Shown here piece by piece: positions 61,717 to 64,000 of a stretch of DNA of 64,000 nt (position 1 is its first letter; the number at the start of each line of letters is the position of its first letter). The stretch lies in contig NC_060958.1 in the NCBI RefSeq assembly GCF_910589235.1, positions 12,056,249 through 12,120,248 on the forward strand, read 5' to 3'. Below the pieces are notes generated by a model that made no database searches, had not been told where the DNA came from, and saw only the letters and a list, made by a program, of their open reading frames with translations. The stretch comes from Vespa crabro (taxonomy: Eukaryota > Arthropoda > Insecta > Hymenoptera > Vespidae). A program made the translations under genes and the position numbers.

Positions 61717-64000
61717 TTGCGTCAGGGTTGCGTCAGGGTTGCGTCAGGGTTGCGTCAGGGTTGCGTCAGGGTTGCGTCAGGGTTGCGTCAGGGTTGCGTC
61801 AGGGTTGCGTCAGGGTTGCGTCAGGGTTGCGTCAGGGTTGCGTCAGGGTTGCGTCAGGGTTGCGTCAGGGTTGCGTCAGGGTTGCGTCAGGGTTGCGTCA
61901 GGGTTGCGTCAGGGTTGCGTCAGGGTTGCGTCAGGGTTGCGTCAGGGTTGCGTCAGGGTTGCGTCAGGGTTGCGTCAGGGTTGCGTCAGGGTTGCGTCAG
62001 GGTTGCGTCAGGGTTGCGTCAGGGTTGCGTCAGGGTTGCGTCAGGGTTGCGTCAGGGTTGCGTCAGGGTTGCGTCAGGGTTGCGTCAGGGTTGCGTCAGG
62101 GTTGCGTCAGGGTTGCGTCAGGGTTGCGTCAGGGTTGCGTCAGGGTTGCGTCAGGGTTGCGTCAGGGTTGCGTCAGGGTTGCGTCAGGGTTGCGTCAGGG
62201 TTGCGTCAGGGTTGCGTCAGGGTTGCGTCAGGGTTGCGTCAGGGTTGCGTCAGGGTTGCGTCAGGGTTGCGTCAGGGTTGCGTCAGGGTTGCGTCAGGGT
62301 TGCGTCAGGGTTGCGTCAGGGTTGCGTCAGGGTTGCGTCAGGGTTGCGTCAGGGTTGCGTCAGGGTTGCGTCAGGGTTGCGTCAGGGTTGCGTCAGGGTT
62401 GCGTCAGGGTTGCGTCAGGGTTGCGTCAGGGTTGCGTCAGGGTTGCGTCAGGGTTGCGTCAGGGTTGCGTCAGGGTTGCGTCAGGGTTGCGTCAGGGTTG
62501 CGTCAGGGTTGCGTCAGGGTTGCGTCAGGGTTGCGTCAGGGTTGCGTCAGGGTTGCGTCAGGGTTGCGTCAGGGTTGCGTCAGGGTTGCGTCAGGGTTGC
62601 GTCAGGGTTGCGTCAGGGTTGCGTCAGGGTTGCGTCAGGGTTGCGTCAGGGTTGCGTCAGGGTTGCGTCAGGGTTGCGTCAGGGTTGCGTCAGGGTTGCG
62701 TCAGGGTTGCGTCAGGGTTGCGTCAGGGTTGCGTCAGGGTTGCGTCAGGGTTGCGTCAGGGTTGCGTCAGGGTTGCGTCAGGGTTGCGTCAGGGTTGCGT
62801 CAGGGTTGCGTCAGGGTTGCGTCAGGGTTGCGTCAGGGTTGCGTCAGGGTTGCGTCAGGGTTGCGTCAGGGTTGCGTCAGGGTTGCGTCAGGGTTGCGTC
62901 AGGGTTGCGTCAGGGTTGCGTCAGGGTTGCGTCAGGGTTGCGTCAGGGTTGCGTCAGGGTTGCGTCAGGGTTGCGTCAGGGTTGCGTCAGGGTTGCGTCA
63001 GGGTTGCGTCAGGGTTGCGTCAGGGTTGCGTCAGGGTTGCGTCAGGGTTGCGTCAGGGTTGCGTCAGGGTTGCGTCAGGGTTGCGTCAGGGTTGCGTCAG
63101 GGTTGCGTCAGGGTTGCGTCAGGGTTGCGTCAGGGTTGCGTCAGGGTTGCGTCAGGGTTGCGTCAGGGTTGCGTCAGGGTTGCGTCAGGGTTGCGTCAGG
63201 GTTGCGTCAGGGTTGCGTCAGGGTTGCGTCAGGGTTGCGTCAGGGTTGCGTCAGGGTTGCGTCAGGGTTGCGTCAGGGTTGCGTCAGGGTTGCGTCAGGG
63301 TTGCGTCAGGGTTGCGTCAGGGTTGCGTCAGGGTTGCGTCAGGGTTGCGTCAGGGTTGCGTCAGGGTTGCGTCAGGGTTGCGTCAGGGTTGCGTCAGGGT
63401 TGCGTCAGGGTTGCGTCAGGGTTGCGTCAGGGTTGCGTCAGGGTTGCGTCAGGGTTGCGTCAGGGTTGCGTCAGGGTTGCGTCAGGGTTGCGTCAGGGTT
63501 GCGTCAGGGTTGCGTCAGGGTTGCGTCAGGGTTGCGTCAGGGTTGCGTCAGGGTTGCGTCAGGGTTGCGTCAGGGTTGCGTCAGGGTTGCGTCAGGGTTG
63601 CGTCAGGGTTGCGTCAGGTTGCGTCAGGGTTGCGTCAGGGTTGCGTCAGGGTTGCGTCAGGGTTGCGTCAGGGTTGCGTCAGGGTTGCGTCAGGGTTGCG
63701 TCAGGGTTGCGTCAGGGTTGCGTCAGGGTTGCGTCAGGGTTGCGTCAGGGTTGCGTCAGGGTTGCGTCAGGGTTGCGTCAGGGTTGCGTCAGGGTTGCGT
63801 CAGGGTTGCGTCAGGGTTGCGTCAGGGTTGCGTCAGGGTTGCGTCAGGGTTGCGTCAGGGTTGCGTCAGGGTTGCGTCAGGGTTGCGTCAGGGTTGCGTC
63901 AGGGTTGCGTCAGGGTTGCGTCAGGGTTGCGTCAGGGTTGCGACAGGGTTGCGTCAGGGTGCGTCAGGTTGCGTCAGGGTTGCGTCAGGGTTGCGTCAGG
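61717..64000. repeat. Telomeric array (TTGCGTCAGGG)n, ~207 units
   Basis: An 11-bp tandem repeat runs to the window edge with the G-rich strand reading 5'->3' toward it, as expected for a right-hand chromosome end. From 61717 to 63608 is 1892 bp, exactly 172 units. A 10-mer lacking one G follows at 63609, 29 further units, TTGCGACAGGG at 63938-63948, one normal unit, then a 9-mer at 63960. Terminal position, strand polarity, homogeneity and G-richness support a telomerase-made telomere rather than a satellite. As I recall, such 11-mers have been reported in Hymenoptera. Confidence 0.93.

Overview
The window is the end of an insect chromosome, most likely from a bee or wasp (Hymenoptera). Three things support this. 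There are two intron-containing animal genes, eEF1A and the insect clock repressor clockwork orange (cwo). The introns are CpG-rich and full of long GA/CT and TA microsatellites. The last 2.3 kb is a tandem array of the 11-mer TTGCGTCAGGG; as I recall, 11-bp telomere units of this TTGCGTC-type have been reported in Hymenoptera, but I could not check this. The G-rich strand runs 5'->3' toward the right edge, so the physical end of the chromosome lies to the right.

Genic part (1-32 kb). The window opens inside eEF1A (+ strand, codons from about residue 56 to the stop, three exons, 3-1606). Tail-to-tail with it lies cwo (- strand). Its five coding exons could be assembled by hand from phase-compatible splice sites: 29308-29244, 16048-15919, 6858-6675 (or 6687), 6565-6329 and 6241-5526. 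They encode about 440 residues with a bHLH domain, an Orange domain and a microsatellite-derived Thr-rich tail. Introns of about 13.2 and 9.1 kb make up most of the left half. Two E-box-rich segments (8186-8223 and 31739-31836) are candidate clock-controlled elements of cwo. No other convincing protein gene, tRNA or rRNA was found. The other open frames in this part are short and mostly overlap microsatellites.

Transition (32-34.8 kb). AT-rich DNA without recognised genes, ending in an unexplained 111-codon open frame.

Subtelomere (34.8-61.7 kb). This is a succession of tandem-repeat families: a satellite of about 303 bp in 24 copies with higher-order structure (34.8-42.3 kb); AT-rich unique DNA (42.3-44.9 kb); composite subtelomeric units of about 1.5 kb rich in palindromes and hairpins (44.9-50.2 kb); an element with 24-bp terminal inverted repeats that contains four 273-bp direct repeats (50.4-51.5 kb); a degenerate T-rich array with a period of roughly 60-80 bp and 2237-bp segmental duplication (52.1-60.5 kb); and a homogeneous 44-bp array (60.5-61.7 kb) derived from the same core.

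Telomere (61,717-64,000). About 207 units of TTGCGTCAGGG. The first 172 appear uninterrupted, and the few variants all lie in the last 400 bp.

No CRISPR, operon or bacterial-type feature is present. The most unusual content is the telomere/subtelomere architecture, in particular the resemblance between the 44-bp unit and the telomeric unit at their junction.
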